Below are positions 7,545 to 17,097 of a DNA stretch of 43,503 nt, piece after piece (the stretch's first letter is position 1; each line of letters begins with the position of its first letter). The position numbers and the translations under genes are program-made. Source of the stretch: Polaromonas sp. (GTDB lineage Bacteria; Pseudomonadota; Gammaproteobacteria; Burkholderiales; Burkholderiaceae_C); assembly GCA_025363315.1 (NCBI GenBank), contig JANYED010000174.1, forward strand, positions 1 to 43,503, written 5' to 3'. The notes below the pieces were generated by a model. The model did not search any database and was not told the origin of the DNA. It saw only the letters and a program-made list of their open reading frames with translations.

Positions 7545-7781
7545 ATGGCACATCAGAACCAAATCGACCAAGTCACCGAACGTGTAGAGCGACTTCTTCT
7601 GCGCTATGAGGAGATGCAGCGCACGAATGCCTTGCTTGCCGAGGAAGTCGGCGTCTTGATGCAAGAGCGCGACTCGCTCAGATCGCGGCTTGGTGCGGCA
7701 CGGTCGCGGGTTGATGCACTGCTTGAACGCTTGCCTGAAAACGCCCAACAGCGCCAATCCACGCCTATGGGAGCAGCCTGA
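7545..7781 (+). CDS. ZapB-like coiled-coil cell-division protein (TIGR02449 type)
   Basis: This small protein of 78 residues is nearly all helical coiled coil: hydrophobic positions repeat through VTERVERLLLRYEEMQRTNA and then LLAEEVGVLMQERDSLRSRL, followed by a short flexible tail. In beta- and gammaproteobacteria such a gene sits directly before zapA and is thought to act like ZapB in organising the FtsZ ring, so the call leans on this neighbourhood. The ATG at 7545 is preferred. A longer reading from 7431 would run through the divergent riboswitch and add a non-coiled leader. The stop overlaps the zapA start as TGATG, which implies translational coupling. It is probably cytoplasmic and works with ZapA at mid-cell. 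Confidence 0.72.
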   Translation: MAHQNQIDQVTERVERLLLRYEEMQRTNALLAEEVGVLMQERDSLRSRLGAARSRVDALLERLPENAQQRQSTPMGAA

Positions 7782-8098
7782 TGAAGCAGCTCGAGGTTCA
7801 AATCATGGGCCAGAGTTACCTGCTGGGTTGCCCGGAAGACGGCGACGCGCGCCTGCTGGATGCCGTCAACCGCGTTGATTTGGCGATGTGCAAAATTCGG
7901 GACGGCGGCAAAATAAAAGCACGCGACCGAATTGCTGTGCTGGCCGCCCTGAATTTGGCGTTTGAGGTCCCTGAGCGTTCTTCAACACAAACCGCCATGC
8001 CAGCGGGTGTTGCAAACAGCAGTGACCAAAGCCCTCAACTTGCCGCACTGGTGCAACGCCTGGATGCTGTTTTAGGACAAGACGGTCAACTGCTGTAA
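7781..8098 (+). CDS. zapA: Cell division protein ZapA
   Basis: ZapA binds and bundles FtsZ filaments. The 105-residue product shows the family layout: EVQIMGQSYLLGCPEDGDAR at the N-terminus (the globular head, with the GxxYxxxCPE pattern), then LLDAVNRVDLAMCKIRDGGK and RDRIAVLAALNLAFEV, which begins the coiled-coil dimerisation helix. The C-terminal part, with SSTQTAMPAGVANSS, is more polar than usual and ends in a short helix. The gene is coupled to the zapB-like gene by a TGATG overlap and is followed by 6S RNA, an arrangement common in proteobacteria. Length and motif spacing match the family. Confidence 0.88.
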   Translation: MKQLEVQIMGQSYLLGCPEDGDARLLDAVNRVDLAMCKIRDGGKIKARDRIAVLAALNLAFEVPERSSTQTAMPAGVANSSDQSPQLAALVQRLDAVLGQDGQLL

Positions 8099-8170
8099 TT
8101 GATGCTGCGCGCGGTACCTGCACGTTGCGCCCGGTCAGCGCGAAGCGCTTTAAAAGCCTACAATTAAGCC

Positions 8171-8345
8171 GTCTGCAGTACGCGTTGGGCTTTATATTTC
8201 CTTGTACCAATGCTTTTAATAGCACGGGCTTGGTAAATTGCCTGGCTGGCGTGCCTGTCTCGCGTTAGACAAGCCCAAAGCCCAGCTGCCCTCGCCCACC
8301 TGAACCCTGGTTCAGGATGACGGTCCAGCGGTACTTGCAGACACC
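8171..8345 (+). ncRNA. ssrS: 6S RNA
   Basis: 6S RNA mimics an open promoter and traps the housekeeping RNA polymerase in stationary phase. The 5' end GTCTGCAGTACGCG can pair with the 3' GCGGTACTTGCAGAC, closing a hairpin-like RNA of about 175 nt, the usual size. Near the 3' side is the stem CCTGAACC-CT-GGTTCAGG, matching the conserved helix near the end of E. coli 6S RNA, and the central part is unpaired or weakly paired. A -10 box TACAAT lies at 8159-8164, seven nt upstream. The position straight after zapA is the classic place. Usually a 5-formyltetrahydrofolate cyclo-ligase gene follows, but here an opposing acyl-CoA ligase does. Ends are estimated. Confidence 0.78.
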
Positions 8346-8501
8346 TTCTGGCATTTCCATAAACTCATTTTTTGGGCGAATTGCTGCATCGTGCGGTGCT
8401 CGAAATCCTCATGCACACAAGTGCATTCCGGTGTCCTGCGCTCTGTACGCCTTGCACATCATCCCAAAAATCTGAGTTTCTGAAAACGCCAGCTTGTCTA
8501 T

Positions 8502-10022
<1,521 letters not shown>

Positions 10023-10035
10023 GGAGTCTTTTAGA

Positions 10036-11037
10036 TTAAGCAATTTTTAGGGTTGCATTGTGACGAGTCAAATTTTTAGCCAACAAACTGGCCAATGCGT
10101 AAACGGCGTGAATGGTGGGCGTCGGCGTTTCAGTAATTTGCCCCAGCTCAATGACAGAGGCAACGAGTGCTTGCAATTCAAGCGCCCGACCCTGTTCTAC
10201 ATCTTGCAGCATGGATGTTTTGTGTTGTCCCACAGCCTGCGCACCGGCGATGCGTTTATCTAAACTGACCTTGAACTGCACGCCGAGTTTGTTGCCGATG
10301 GCTTGCGCCTCGATCATCATGCTTTCTGCCAGCTCGCGCGTCGGCGGGTACAGGCAAATGTCTTCCAGCGTTGCGTGCGTTAATGCGCTGATGGGGTTAA
10401 AGCTCAAATTGCCCCACACTTTGAGCCATATTTCAGAGCGAATATCCATCGACACAGGCGCCTTGAAACCTGCTGCTTTGAAGGCATCACTGATGGCGCG
10501 TATGCCGGGCGTGTCCGACCCATCAATTTCACCGAGCGTGAAGCGATTGCCTTCGATCACCTTGATCACGCCGGGCCGAATCACCTCGCTGGCCGGGTAA
10601 ACCACGCTGCCAATCACGCTGTCAATCGGGATGTACTTTGCTATCACGCCATCAGGGTCAACGGCGCGCACTTGCATGCCCGTGTAGTTGCCTGGTAACT
10701 TGTAAAAATACCACCACGGAATGCCGTTTTGCATCGTCACCACGCGAGTACTGCTGTGCATGAGTTGCGGCAAGTCGGCTGCAACAGCCGCGACCTGATG
10801 CGCCTTGACTGCCAGAAGAACCACGTCCTGCACACCCGCCTCAGCAATGCTGGACGTGGCCTTTATTGGTTTGGCAATCAGTTCGTCGCCGTTTTCTTCA
10901 ATCAGCGTCAAGCCGTTTTGCTTGACCGCCTCCAAATTCGCACCTCGCAAAATCAGCGTCACGTCATGCCCCGTCAACGCCAGCTTGGCCCCCAGCATGC
11001 CGCCAATTGCGCCAGCACCTACAACACAAATTTTCAT
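10036..11037 (-). CDS. 2-dehydropantoate 2-reductase family protein (PanE/ApbA)
   Basis: This NADPH-dependent reductase fold has 333 residues. It begins MKICVVGAGAIGGMLGAKLA, a Rossmann dinucleotide motif GxGxxG, followed by a substrate-domain region with VLLAVKAHQV near residue 75 and VTMQNGIPWWYF near 100. The C-terminal helical domain includes WLKVWGNLSFNPISALTHAT, the lysine-containing motif where KxxxN is catalytic in PanE. Ketopantoate reductase proper is usually a stand-alone gene. Here it overlaps the upstream FAH-family gene (ATGA, 11037-11034) inside a catabolic operon, so its real substrate may be another 2-oxo acid. The extended linker with IPWWYFYKLPGNYTG is seen in a subgroup of longer homologues. 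Cytoplasmic. Confidence 0.82.
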   Translation of the reverse strand: MKICVVGAGAIGGMLGAKLALTGHDVTLILRGANLEAVKQNGLTLIEENGDELIAKPIKATSSIAEAGVQDVVLLAVKAHQVAAVAADLPQLMHSSTRVVTMQNGIPWWYFYKLPGNYTGMQVRAVDPDGVIAKYIPIDSVIGSVVYPASEVIRPGVIKVIEGNRFTLGEIDGSDTPGIRAISDAFKAAGFKAPVSMDIRSEIWLKVWGNLSFNPISALTHATLEDICLYPPTRELAESMMIEAQAIGNKLGVQFKVSLDKRIAGAQAVGQHKTSMLQDVEQGRALELQALVASVIELGQITETPTPTIHAVYALASLLAKNLTRHNATLKIA

Positions 11038-11846
11038 GTCCAACGTCTGCCCTGTTCAAGATTAGTCAAAGTTACCGCAAAGGTGTTTCGCAAAACACCC
11101 ACGCCGTCAATACACACCTCCACCACTGTACCCGGCTTGATGGGCAGCACGCCTAGCGATGTACCGCAGGCAATCACATCGCCAGGGTGCAGCGTCATTT
11201 CGCGCGACAACGCACAGACAATTTGCGAAGGTGAAAAAATCATGTCGCTGCACTGGTAGTTCTGCCGCTCACGGCCATTGACCAGCGTCTTGACGGTTAG
11301 CGCAGACCAGTCTAGCCCGGTGGCAATCACCGGGCCGAAAATACCAAAGGTGTCAAAGCTTTTGGCGCGTGTCCATTGGGCAAAAGATGCATCACGTGTT
11401 AGCAAATCAAGCGCTGTCACATCGTTAATGCACGTCACGCCAAAAATCGCATTAGTTGACTCTTCAACCGACATGTTTTTGCAGGTCTTGCCAATCACCA
11501 AGCCCAACTCGCCTTCGTAGACCACACGGCCGTCATAGCTAGCAGGGACTGTAAACGGTTGTTCATGCGCGCAATAGCTGCTGGCCGCCTTGATGAAGTA
11601 AAGAGGCTCTGCGGGAACGCTCAAGCCCTGCTTGGTCGCCTGGGCGTGGTAGTTGTTCCACAGGCCTATGAATTTGCTCGGCACGCATGGCAGGCTGAAA
11701 GATACATCGCCGATGGCCAGAGTTTGCCCCGTCACCACAAACTCGCCAAACATGTCACCTTGGCAGACAGTAATTTGGTCGCCCTCAAGCAACCCAAACC
11801 CGCTAGCGCCATGCGCTTCGTAGCGCATCCACAGCGGGGCCGTCAT
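11034..11846 (-). CDS. Fumarylacetoacetate hydrolase family protein
   Basis: The 270-residue protein belongs to the FAH superfamily of metal-dependent enzymes that cleave or decarboxylate 2-oxo or 2,4-dioxo acids. The N-terminus is a short regulatory-type domain. The catalytic domain has VVYEGELGLVIGK near residue 110, giving two metal-binding acids, then TCINDVTALDL, the RAKSFDTFGIFGP block, and HPGDVIACGTSLGV near the C-terminus, all in family order. The substrate cannot be read from sequence; such genes are common in aromatic meta-cleavage and 2-oxoacid routes. It overlaps tctA (ATGA, 11846-11843) and the PanE-like gene, so it acts with that transporter and those enzymes. No signal peptide; cytoplasmic. 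Confidence 0.85.
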   Translation of the reverse strand: MTAPLWMRYEAHGASGFGLLEGDQITVCQGDMFGEFVVTGQTLAIGDVSFSLPCVPSKFIGLWNNYHAQATKQGLSVPAEPLYFIKAASSYCAHEQPFTVPASYDGRVVYEGELGLVIGKTCKNMSVEESTNAIFGVTCINDVTALDLLTRDASFAQWTRAKSFDTFGIFGPVIATGLDWSALTVKTLVNGRERQNYQCSDMIFSPSQIVCALSREMTLHPGDVIACGTSLGVLPIKPGTVVEVCIDGVGVLRNTFAVTLTNLEQGRRWT

Positions 11847-13342
11847 GCGGGGGTTGACTTCATACGTTTGAGCACCGCGCCAATCAAGGGCCAGAACAGC
11901 ATCAGCAAGGCCAGGGCGGTAATGCTGGCCACCAGCGGATTAGACACAAACACCAACATGCTGCCGCTTGAGCCCAGCAACGATTGCCTGAAGGCGTTTT
12001 CAGCCATGTCGCCCAGCACCAGTGCCAACACCAACGGCGCCAAGGGGTAATCCAGCTTTTTGAACACATAGCCCATCACACCGAAGCCGACCATCAGCCA
12101 CACATCAAACATCGAGCTGTGAACGGTGTAAGCGCCGACAGCACAAATTACCAAAATCACCGGTGCGATGATGGAAAACGGAATGCGCAAAATCGCAGCA
12201 AACCAGGGCACCGTGAGCAACACCACAATCAGCCCGACGATGTTGCCTAAATACATGCTGGCAATCAAACCCCAGACAAAGTCTTTCTGCTCGACAAACA
12301 ACAGAGGCCCAGGCTGCAAGCCCCACACCAGCAAGCCGCCCAGCAGCACGGCCGCCGTGGGCGAACCCGGTATGCCTAACGTCAACATCGGCAGCAGCGC
12401 GGCCGTACCTGCGGCGTGGGCTGCGGTTTCAGGTGCCAGCACGCCCTCGATGTCACCTTTGCCAAAGTTGCCAGGATTCCTGGAAAAGCGTTTGGCAATT
12501 CCGTAACCCATGAAAGACGCCGGTGTTGCACCACCTGGCGTGATACCCATCCAGCAGCCGACTGCAGCACTGCGAACGTATGTTAACCAGTAGCGCGGCA
12601 GTTTTTTCCAGGTCTCCAGGACCACCTTGCTATTGATGCGCCCGTCTTTGCCTTTGAATGCCAGACCCTCTTCCATAGTCAGCAAAATCTCACCGATGCC
12701 AAACAGGCCAATTACCGCGATTAAAAAGTCAAAGCCCTTCATCATCGGTTCAAACCCAAACGTCAGGCGCAACTGGCCAGTGACGTTGTCCATCCCAATA
12801 GCAGCGAGCGTGAAGCCCAAAAACATCGCTGCCAGCGTCTTCCACGGTGCGCCTTTGCTCATACCCACAAAACTGCAAAACGTCAGCAATTGCACAGCAA
12901 AAAACTCAGGCGGGCCAAACTTGAGGGCAAATTTGGCGACCAACGGCGCCAAAAAAGTGATCATCAAAACGGCTACGAAAGCGCCCACAAACGAAGAAGT
13001 GAAAGCCGCTGTCAGGGCCTGCCCAGCCTGGCCCTGCTGGGCCATGGGATAGCCGTCAAAGGTGGTGGCAACTGACCACGGCTCACCCGGAATATTGAAC
13101 AAAATCGATGTAATGGCGCCACCAAACAAGGCGCCCCAGTATATGCACGACAGCAAAATAATGCCCGATACCGGCGTCATGCTGAACGTCAGCGGCAACA
13201 AAATCGCCACGCCATTAGCGCCGCCCAAACCTGGCAGCACACCAATCAAAATACCCAGCACGATACCTAAAAACATCAACACGATATTGACCGGGGACAA
13301 GGCCACGGCGAAGCCCTGAAACAACGCTTGAACTTCATCCAT
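11843..13342 (-). CDS. tctA: Tripartite tricarboxylate transporter large permease TctA
   Basis: This is the large inner-membrane subunit of a TctABC secondary carrier that imports carboxylates with a periplasmic receptor. The 499-residue protein has about 11-12 hydrophobic segments. Family signatures include GVLPGLGGANGVAILLPLTF near residue 35, the repeated-type block GIPGSPTAAVLLGGLLVWGL near 325, and the NIPGEPWSVATTFDGYPMAQ segment near 85; the two proline-rich GxPG loops are the hallmark of the family. The start at 13342 leaves one nt to the tctB stop, and the stop overlaps the FAH gene. The substrate is not determined; the neighbours suggest a short organic acid. Confidence 0.9.
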   Translation of the reverse strand: MDEVQALFQGFAVALSPVNIVLMFLGIVLGILIGVLPGLGGANGVAILLPLTFSMTPVSGIILLSCIYWGALFGGAITSILFNIPGEPWSVATTFDGYPMAQQGQAGQALTAAFTSSFVGAFVAVLMITFLAPLVAKFALKFGPPEFFAVQLLTFCSFVGMSKGAPWKTLAAMFLGFTLAAIGMDNVTGQLRLTFGFEPMMKGFDFLIAVIGLFGIGEILLTMEEGLAFKGKDGRINSKVVLETWKKLPRYWLTYVRSAAVGCWMGITPGGATPASFMGYGIAKRFSRNPGNFGKGDIEGVLAPETAAHAAGTAALLPMLTLGIPGSPTAAVLLGGLLVWGLQPGPLLFVEQKDFVWGLIASMYLGNIVGLIVVLLTVPWFAAILRIPFSIIAPVILVICAVGAYTVHSSMFDVWLMVGFGVMGYVFKKLDYPLAPLVLALVLGDMAENAFRQSLLGSSGSMLVFVSNPLVASITALALLMLFWPLIGAVLKRMKSTPA

Positions 13343-13343
13343 G

Positions 13344-13841
13344 TCAGTACCCCAGAGCAGCTTCGACCGGGCCTTTGATCAGGGGCACCTTGAACCAGAT
13401 TTCAAACATCACAAACAACACCGCCACCACAACGACGGACGTCAAAGTGGATTTCACAAGGCTGAACTTGCCCTGCCAGCGCATAAACACCGCAATAAAA
13501 ACCGCAGACGCCACATACAGGCCCAGCCACTGCATGACAGCGACATAGACTAGGCAAGGCAAGAAGATGGCCAGTACCAGCTTGATGGCAGAACGAGACA
13601 CAAATGACTCAGAACTGGTGGATTTGAAAGCCAGCATCAGGTTGGCGGCGCTAGCGATATTCATCAACAGGCCCACGTAGAACGGAAAGTAACCACTTTG
13701 CGGCCCATCGGTGCCCCAACCTGCGCCTGCGCGCGAGCTGTCCCACATCACAATGCTGCCAATGATCAAAAAGAAAATGGCGGTGACGATTTCCAGCGTT
13801 CGCCGGGACGCCGCGCTGGGCTCTGCTGCTTCTTGCTGCAT
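13344..13841 (-). CDS. tctB: Tripartite tricarboxylate transporter small permease TctB
   Basis: The small membrane subunit has 165 residues and four predicted transmembrane segments: one near residues 15-33, one around 55-70, and a C-terminal pair covering LAIFLPCLVYVAVMQWLGLY and then SAVFIAVFMRW, with a final segment VVVVAVLFVMFEIWF. A GYFPFYVGLLM motif near residue 48 is typical of TctB. It is separated from tctA by one nucleotide and follows tctC by 39 nt, so the order tctC-tctB-tctA is standard. Its N-terminal extension (QQEAAEPSAASRRTLEI) is polar and cytoplasmic. It has no known catalytic residues and is assumed to stabilise the carrier. Confidence 0.85.
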   Translation of the reverse strand: MQQEAAEPSAASRRTLEIVTAIFFLIIGSIVMWDSSRAGAGWGTDGPQSGYFPFYVGLLMNIASAANLMLAFKSTSSESFVSRSAIKLVLAIFLPCLVYVAVMQWLGLYVASAVFIAVFMRWQGKFSLVKSTLTSVVVVAVLFVMFEIWFKVPLIKGPVEAALGY

Positions 13842-13880
13842 AAACTGAATCCCTCAAGTTTTTTAATCCGGTCTGGCTCT

Positions 13881-14885
13881 TTATTTGGCGACGAATCCGG
13901 CTTCCTGCATCAACAGACGATGCCGAATTTCTTCATTGGCTATCCAGCGCGTAAATTCGGCACCTTCCATGAAGGTCTGATTGAAAGCACCTTCGTCCAT
14001 GAACTTTTTCCACTCGGCGGTTGCGCGAACTTTTTTCATCAGGTCAATGTAATAAGCGGTTTGCTCTGCTGTCACACCCGGCGCCATAAAGATGCCGCGC
14101 AGCATCAGGTATTCCACGTCCAGACCGTTTTCCTTGCAGGTTGGAATGTCAGCCCACGATTTGTCGGCAATTTTTTCCTTGTAAGCCAGGCGTTTGCCAT
14201 CAAACACGCATAGTGGGCGCAACTTGCCGCCGCGCCATTGCGCAACGGCTTCAATCGGGTTATTGACGGTTGAGTCGACATGCTTGCCCACCAGTTGCAC
14301 CGCGACTTCACCGCCGCCCTTATAAGGCACATAAATGAATTTGTTGCTGGTCGATTTCTCAATCAGCGCGGTAATGATCTGGTCTTCCTGCTTGGACCCC
14401 GTGCCGCCCATTTTGAGTTTGCCGCCCGATGCTTTTGCGGCTGACATGTAGTCCTGCGTTGTTTTGTGAGGCGCTTCTGCGTTTACCCAAAGCACAAACT
14501 CATCAAGCGCCAGCATGGCGACAGGTGTCATGTCTTTCCAGCTGAACGGCACACCCGTGGCCAGTGGCGTAGTAAAGAGATTGGACAGCGTGATAACAAT
14601 CTTGTGCGGGTCACCCTTGGCGTTTTTGATTTCCAGAAATCCCTCTGCGCCTGCTCCACCGCCTTTGTTGACCACCACCATGGATGTTTTCATGAGGTTG
14701 TTTTTGGTGATGATGCCCTGAATCAACCTTGCCATTTGATCGGCACCGCCGCCAGTACCTGCCGGTACAACAAATTCAACGTTTTTAGTGGGCTGCCACG
14801 TCGCGGCTTGCGCGGCAGCACTGATGGCCAAAGTTACACTGACGACAGTTTTGAGGGCGAGGTTGGAAAACAATTTCAAGCGCAT
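13881..14885 (-). CDS. tctC: Tripartite tricarboxylate transporter receptor TctC (Bug family)
   Basis: This periplasmic binding protein of the Bug/TctC family captures the substrate for TctAB. The 334-residue product starts MRLKLFSNLALKTVVSVTLA and has a signal peptide ending near SAAAQA. The mature protein begins TWQPTKNVEFVVPAGTGGGA, the characteristic first loop that binds the carboxylate, and has VVVNKGGGAGAEGF next and KFIYVPYKGGGEVAVQLVG near residue 170. The start at 14885 follows AGGAG by 7 nt, better spaced than a TTG six nt upstream. Burkholderiales carry very many such receptors, so substrate cannot be inferred. It leads the operon of transporter, FAH, PanE-like and CoA ligase genes. 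Confidence 0.9.
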   Translation of the reverse strand: MRLKLFSNLALKTVVSVTLAISAAAQAATWQPTKNVEFVVPAGTGGGADQMARLIQGIITKNNLMKTSMVVVNKGGGAGAEGFLEIKNAKGDPHKIVITLSNLFTTPLATGVPFSWKDMTPVAMLALDEFVLWVNAEAPHKTTQDYMSAAKASGGKLKMGGTGSKQEDQIITALIEKSTSNKFIYVPYKGGGEVAVQLVGKHVDSTVNNPIEAVAQWRGGKLRPLCVFDGKRLAYKEKIADKSWADIPTCKENGLDVEYLMLRGIFMAPGVTAEQTAYYIDLMKKVRATAEWKKFMDEGAFNQTFMEGAEFTRWIANEEIRHRLLMQEAGFVAK

Positions 14886-15004
14886 AGACAAGCTCCTGCA
14901 AATGGGTAAAAGAGGCCGGATAGCGAAAACTCAATTCAGTTTAACTTCACAGTACAAAACAATACTCGCTCGTTTACGGGTGAAAACCCCACCTCATTTG
15001 AAAT

Positions 15005-15820
15005 ATGTTGCTTGAACCCTTACTCGTTGTCGAACTCGCCGCCCTCGGTGTTGGCACTGGATTTTTAGCTGGCCTGCTAGGCATTGGCGGCGGCATGCTG
15101 ATGGTGCCCTTTATCACCATCATCATGTCCAACCGGGGCGTCGCGCCTGATCTCGCCGTCAAGATGGCGATCGCTACGTCGATGGCCACCATCATCTTCA
15201 CATCCATGTCCAGCGTTTGGGCACACCACAAGCGCGGCGCTGTACGCTGGGACATTGCCCGGCGCCTGGCCCCCGGCATTGTGGCGGGAAGCTTTTTGGG
15301 CAGTCTGGGCGTTTTTGCGCTGCTCAAAGGCGCTTATCTGGCGATTTTCTTTGGGTTGTTTGTGGGGTTTTCGGCAACCCAAATGTTTCTGGACAAAAAA
15401 CCCGAGCCAACGCGTCAACTGCCTGGCACGGCAGGCCTGCTGATAGCTGGAGGCCTGATTGGCTTCTTGTCGGGTCTGGTGGGTGCTGGCGGCGCGTTCA
15501 TCAGCGTGCCGTTCATGACCTGGTGCAATGTGGCCATTCGCAACGCGGTGGCCACGTCAGCAGCGCTGGGGTTTCCGATTGCCGCTGCCAATGTGGTGGG
15601 CTACATCATCAGCGGCCAGAGCGTGCAAAACCTGCCCGTGGGCGCTTTTGGCTACATCTGGCTGCCTGCCTTAGGCGTGATTGCAGTCTGTAGTTTTTTA
15701 ATAGCACCGCTGGGCGCGAGGGCAGCCCATACGCTGCCGATTGGCAAGCTCAAACGTATTTTTGCCAGCGTGTTGTATGTGCTGGCCGCGTACATGCTCT
15801 ACAAAGGCATAGCAGGTTAG
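15005..15820 (+). CDS. TauE/SafE family membrane permease (TSUP)
   Basis: This inner-membrane protein of 271 residues belongs to the TSUP family, whose members move sulfite, sulfoacetate or other organic anions, usually outward. The family repeat is visible twice. GTGFLAGLLGIGGGMLMVPF near residue 20 and GLIGFLSGLVGAGGAFISVP near 150 are the two halves of the pseudo-symmetric fold. About eight membrane segments are seen. The gene is divergent from tctC across 119 nt that must hold both promoters. It converges with the RraA-like gene, and their 3' ends overlap by 4 nt (15817-15820). A role as exporter of a by-product of the tct cluster is possible but unproven. Confidence 0.85.
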   Translation: MLLEPLLVVELAALGVGTGFLAGLLGIGGGMLMVPFITIIMSNRGVAPDLAVKMAIATSMATIIFTSMSSVWAHHKRGAVRWDIARRLAPGIVAGSFLGSLGVFALLKGAYLAIFFGLFVGFSATQMFLDKKPEPTRQLPGTAGLLIAGGLIGFLSGLVGAGGAFISVPFMTWCNVAIRNAVATSAALGFPIAAANVVGYIISGQSVQNLPVGAFGYIWLPALGVIAVCSFLIAPLGARAAHTLPIGKLKRIFASVLYVLAAYMLYKGIAG

Positions 15821-16329
15821 ACAACCGTCGGCGCAGGCATCACGACGATGCCGTCTGCATCGGCATAAAGCCAGTCGCCAGGACGAACCCACACCCCTTG
15901 TATTTGAACGGGAAGGCCGCGTTGGCCCTCACCACGCTTTTCAGTCGGCAACGGCATGGCTGCCAATGCGCGTATGCCGGTGTTGCACTGCGCGAGCTCT
16001 GCCGCGTCACGCACGCAACCGTCAATCAAAACACCCGCCCAGTTGTTTTTGGCTGCAGCCGCGCCAAGGTTGCCCCCCAGCAAAGCACGCCGCAAAGATG
16101 CGCCGCCATCAACAACCAGCACTCGGCCAGCCCCGTCTGAGTCGACTGCAGCTTTGACAAGTGAGTTGTCTTCAAAACATTTGAGAGTCACGACTTCGCC
16201 GCTAAATTCAACAAGCCCACCGAAGTTTTTAAATACTGGCGGCAGCACCCTGAAGTTGCCAGACGCATCGTTTTTGTGAGCATCGCAAAGGTCACAGGTG
16301 GCGAATTTCACGCGGTTTGAAGCAGTCAT
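15817..16329 (-). CDS. RraA / HMG (CHA) aldolase family protein
   Basis: The 170-residue protein belongs to the RraA-like family, which covers the RNase E inhibitor RraA and class II 4-hydroxy-4-methyl-2-oxoglutarate/oxaloacetate aldolases. Family residues are clear: ATCDLCDAH at the start, VDGGASLRRALLGGNLGAAA near 75-95, and WAGVLIDGCVRDAAEL near 100-115, where the R-D pair belongs to the divalent-metal/2-oxoacid site. The full metal-site motif favours an aldolase or decarboxylase activity over pure RNase E binding, but E. coli RraA is a close relative, so both remain possible. It converges with the TSUP gene. With FAH and CoA-ligase genes nearby, a 2-oxoacid route is plausible. Cytoplasmic trimer by family. 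Confidence 0.8.
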   Translation of the reverse strand: MTASNRVKFATCDLCDAHKNDASGNFRVLPPVFKNFGGLVEFSGEVVTLKCFEDNSLVKAAVDSDGAGRVLVVDGGASLRRALLGGNLGAAAAKNNWAGVLIDGCVRDAAELAQCNTGIRALAAMPLPTEKRGEGQRGLPVQIQGVWVRPGDWLYADADGIVVMPAPTVV

Positions 16330-16546
16330 GCGGTTTGGCTTTCTTGAAAATCAAAATCCATTTTCTCCTCTGGAGGGCAGCTTACGACGCGCGATTTTGA
16401 TTTTCAGAGGCAAATATGCATCATTAACGATCAAAAAAGTGCTTTTGCGCTATGAAAAGTAGAGTTTCTCCAGTAGCATCCGCAGTGCCGTTAGGGAGTA
16501 GTTATCTCTGGCGGTGATTTATCAACTTCTAGAAGGAAAATCAATC

Positions 16547-16999
16547 ATGGCAACTGCAAAAAAAGCACCGGCTAAAAAAGCACCTGCAAAAAAGGCTGCT
16601 CCGGCAAAGAAAGTGGCTGTGAAAGCAGCTCCAGCGAAAAAGGCAGCCGCTAAAAAAGCTGCGCCTGCAAAAAAGGTAGCAGCCAAAAAAGCAGCTCCCG
16701 CTAAAAAAGCTGCGGCCAAGCCAGCAGCCAAAAAAGCGCCTGCCAAAAAGCGTACCCCGAACGCAGCGTTCATGAAGGCATTGACACTGAGCCCGGCATT
16801 GGCCGCAGTGTTGGGCGACAAGCCACTGCCGCGCACCGAGATTGTCAGCAAGCTGTGGGTCTACATCAAGGCTAACAAACTGCAGGACAGTATCAACAAG
16901 CGCATGATCAACGCTGACGCCAAGCTCAAAGCCGTTTTCGGCAAAGCGCAGGTGTCGATGTTCGAGATGGCTGGCCTGATTGGCAAGCACGTCAAGTAA
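16547..16999 (+). CDS. Histone H1-like / SWIB-MDM2 domain DNA-binding protein
   Basis: The 150-residue protein has two parts. Residues 1 to about 70 are repeats of AKKAPAKKA-type units rich in lysine, alanine and proline, as in the histone H1 tail and bacterial H1 homologues, and should bind DNA or RNA nonspecifically. Residues about 72-150 form a SWIB/MDM2 domain with FMKALTLSPALAAVLGDKPL and IVSKLWVYIKANKLQD, then an INADAKLKAVFG motif. This combination is widespread in Burkholderiales and chlamydiae and is linked with chromatin compaction, though its precise role is not settled. The ATG at 16547 follows AGAAGGAAA at good spacing. A strong terminator follows. Repetitive low-complexity codons make it prone to length variation. 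Confidence 0.9.
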   Translation: MATAKKAPAKKAPAKKAAPAKKVAVKAAPAKKAAAKKAAPAKKVAAKKAAPAKKAAAKPAAKKAPAKKRTPNAAFMKALTLSPALAAVLGDKPLPRTEIVSKLWVYIKANKLQDSINKRMINADAKLKAVFGKAQVSMFEMAGLIGKHVK

Positions 17000-17019
17000 T
17001 CTGCCATTGGGTGGAATCT

Positions 17020-17048
17020 GAAAAGCCGGTTCACACCGGCTTTTTTTT
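17020..17048 (+). terminator. Rho-independent terminator after the SWIB gene
   Basis: AAAAGCCGGT-TCAC-ACCGGCTTTT forms a perfect stem with a 4-nt loop followed by a run of eight T. Further short T-rich GGCTTTTTT copies lie just downstream (to about 17080). It may also serve the convergent dnaE2. Confidence 0.93.
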
Positions 17049-17097
17049 CGGCTTTTTTTCGGCTTTTTTCGGATTTTTTTCCCTCCTTGAATTTTCG

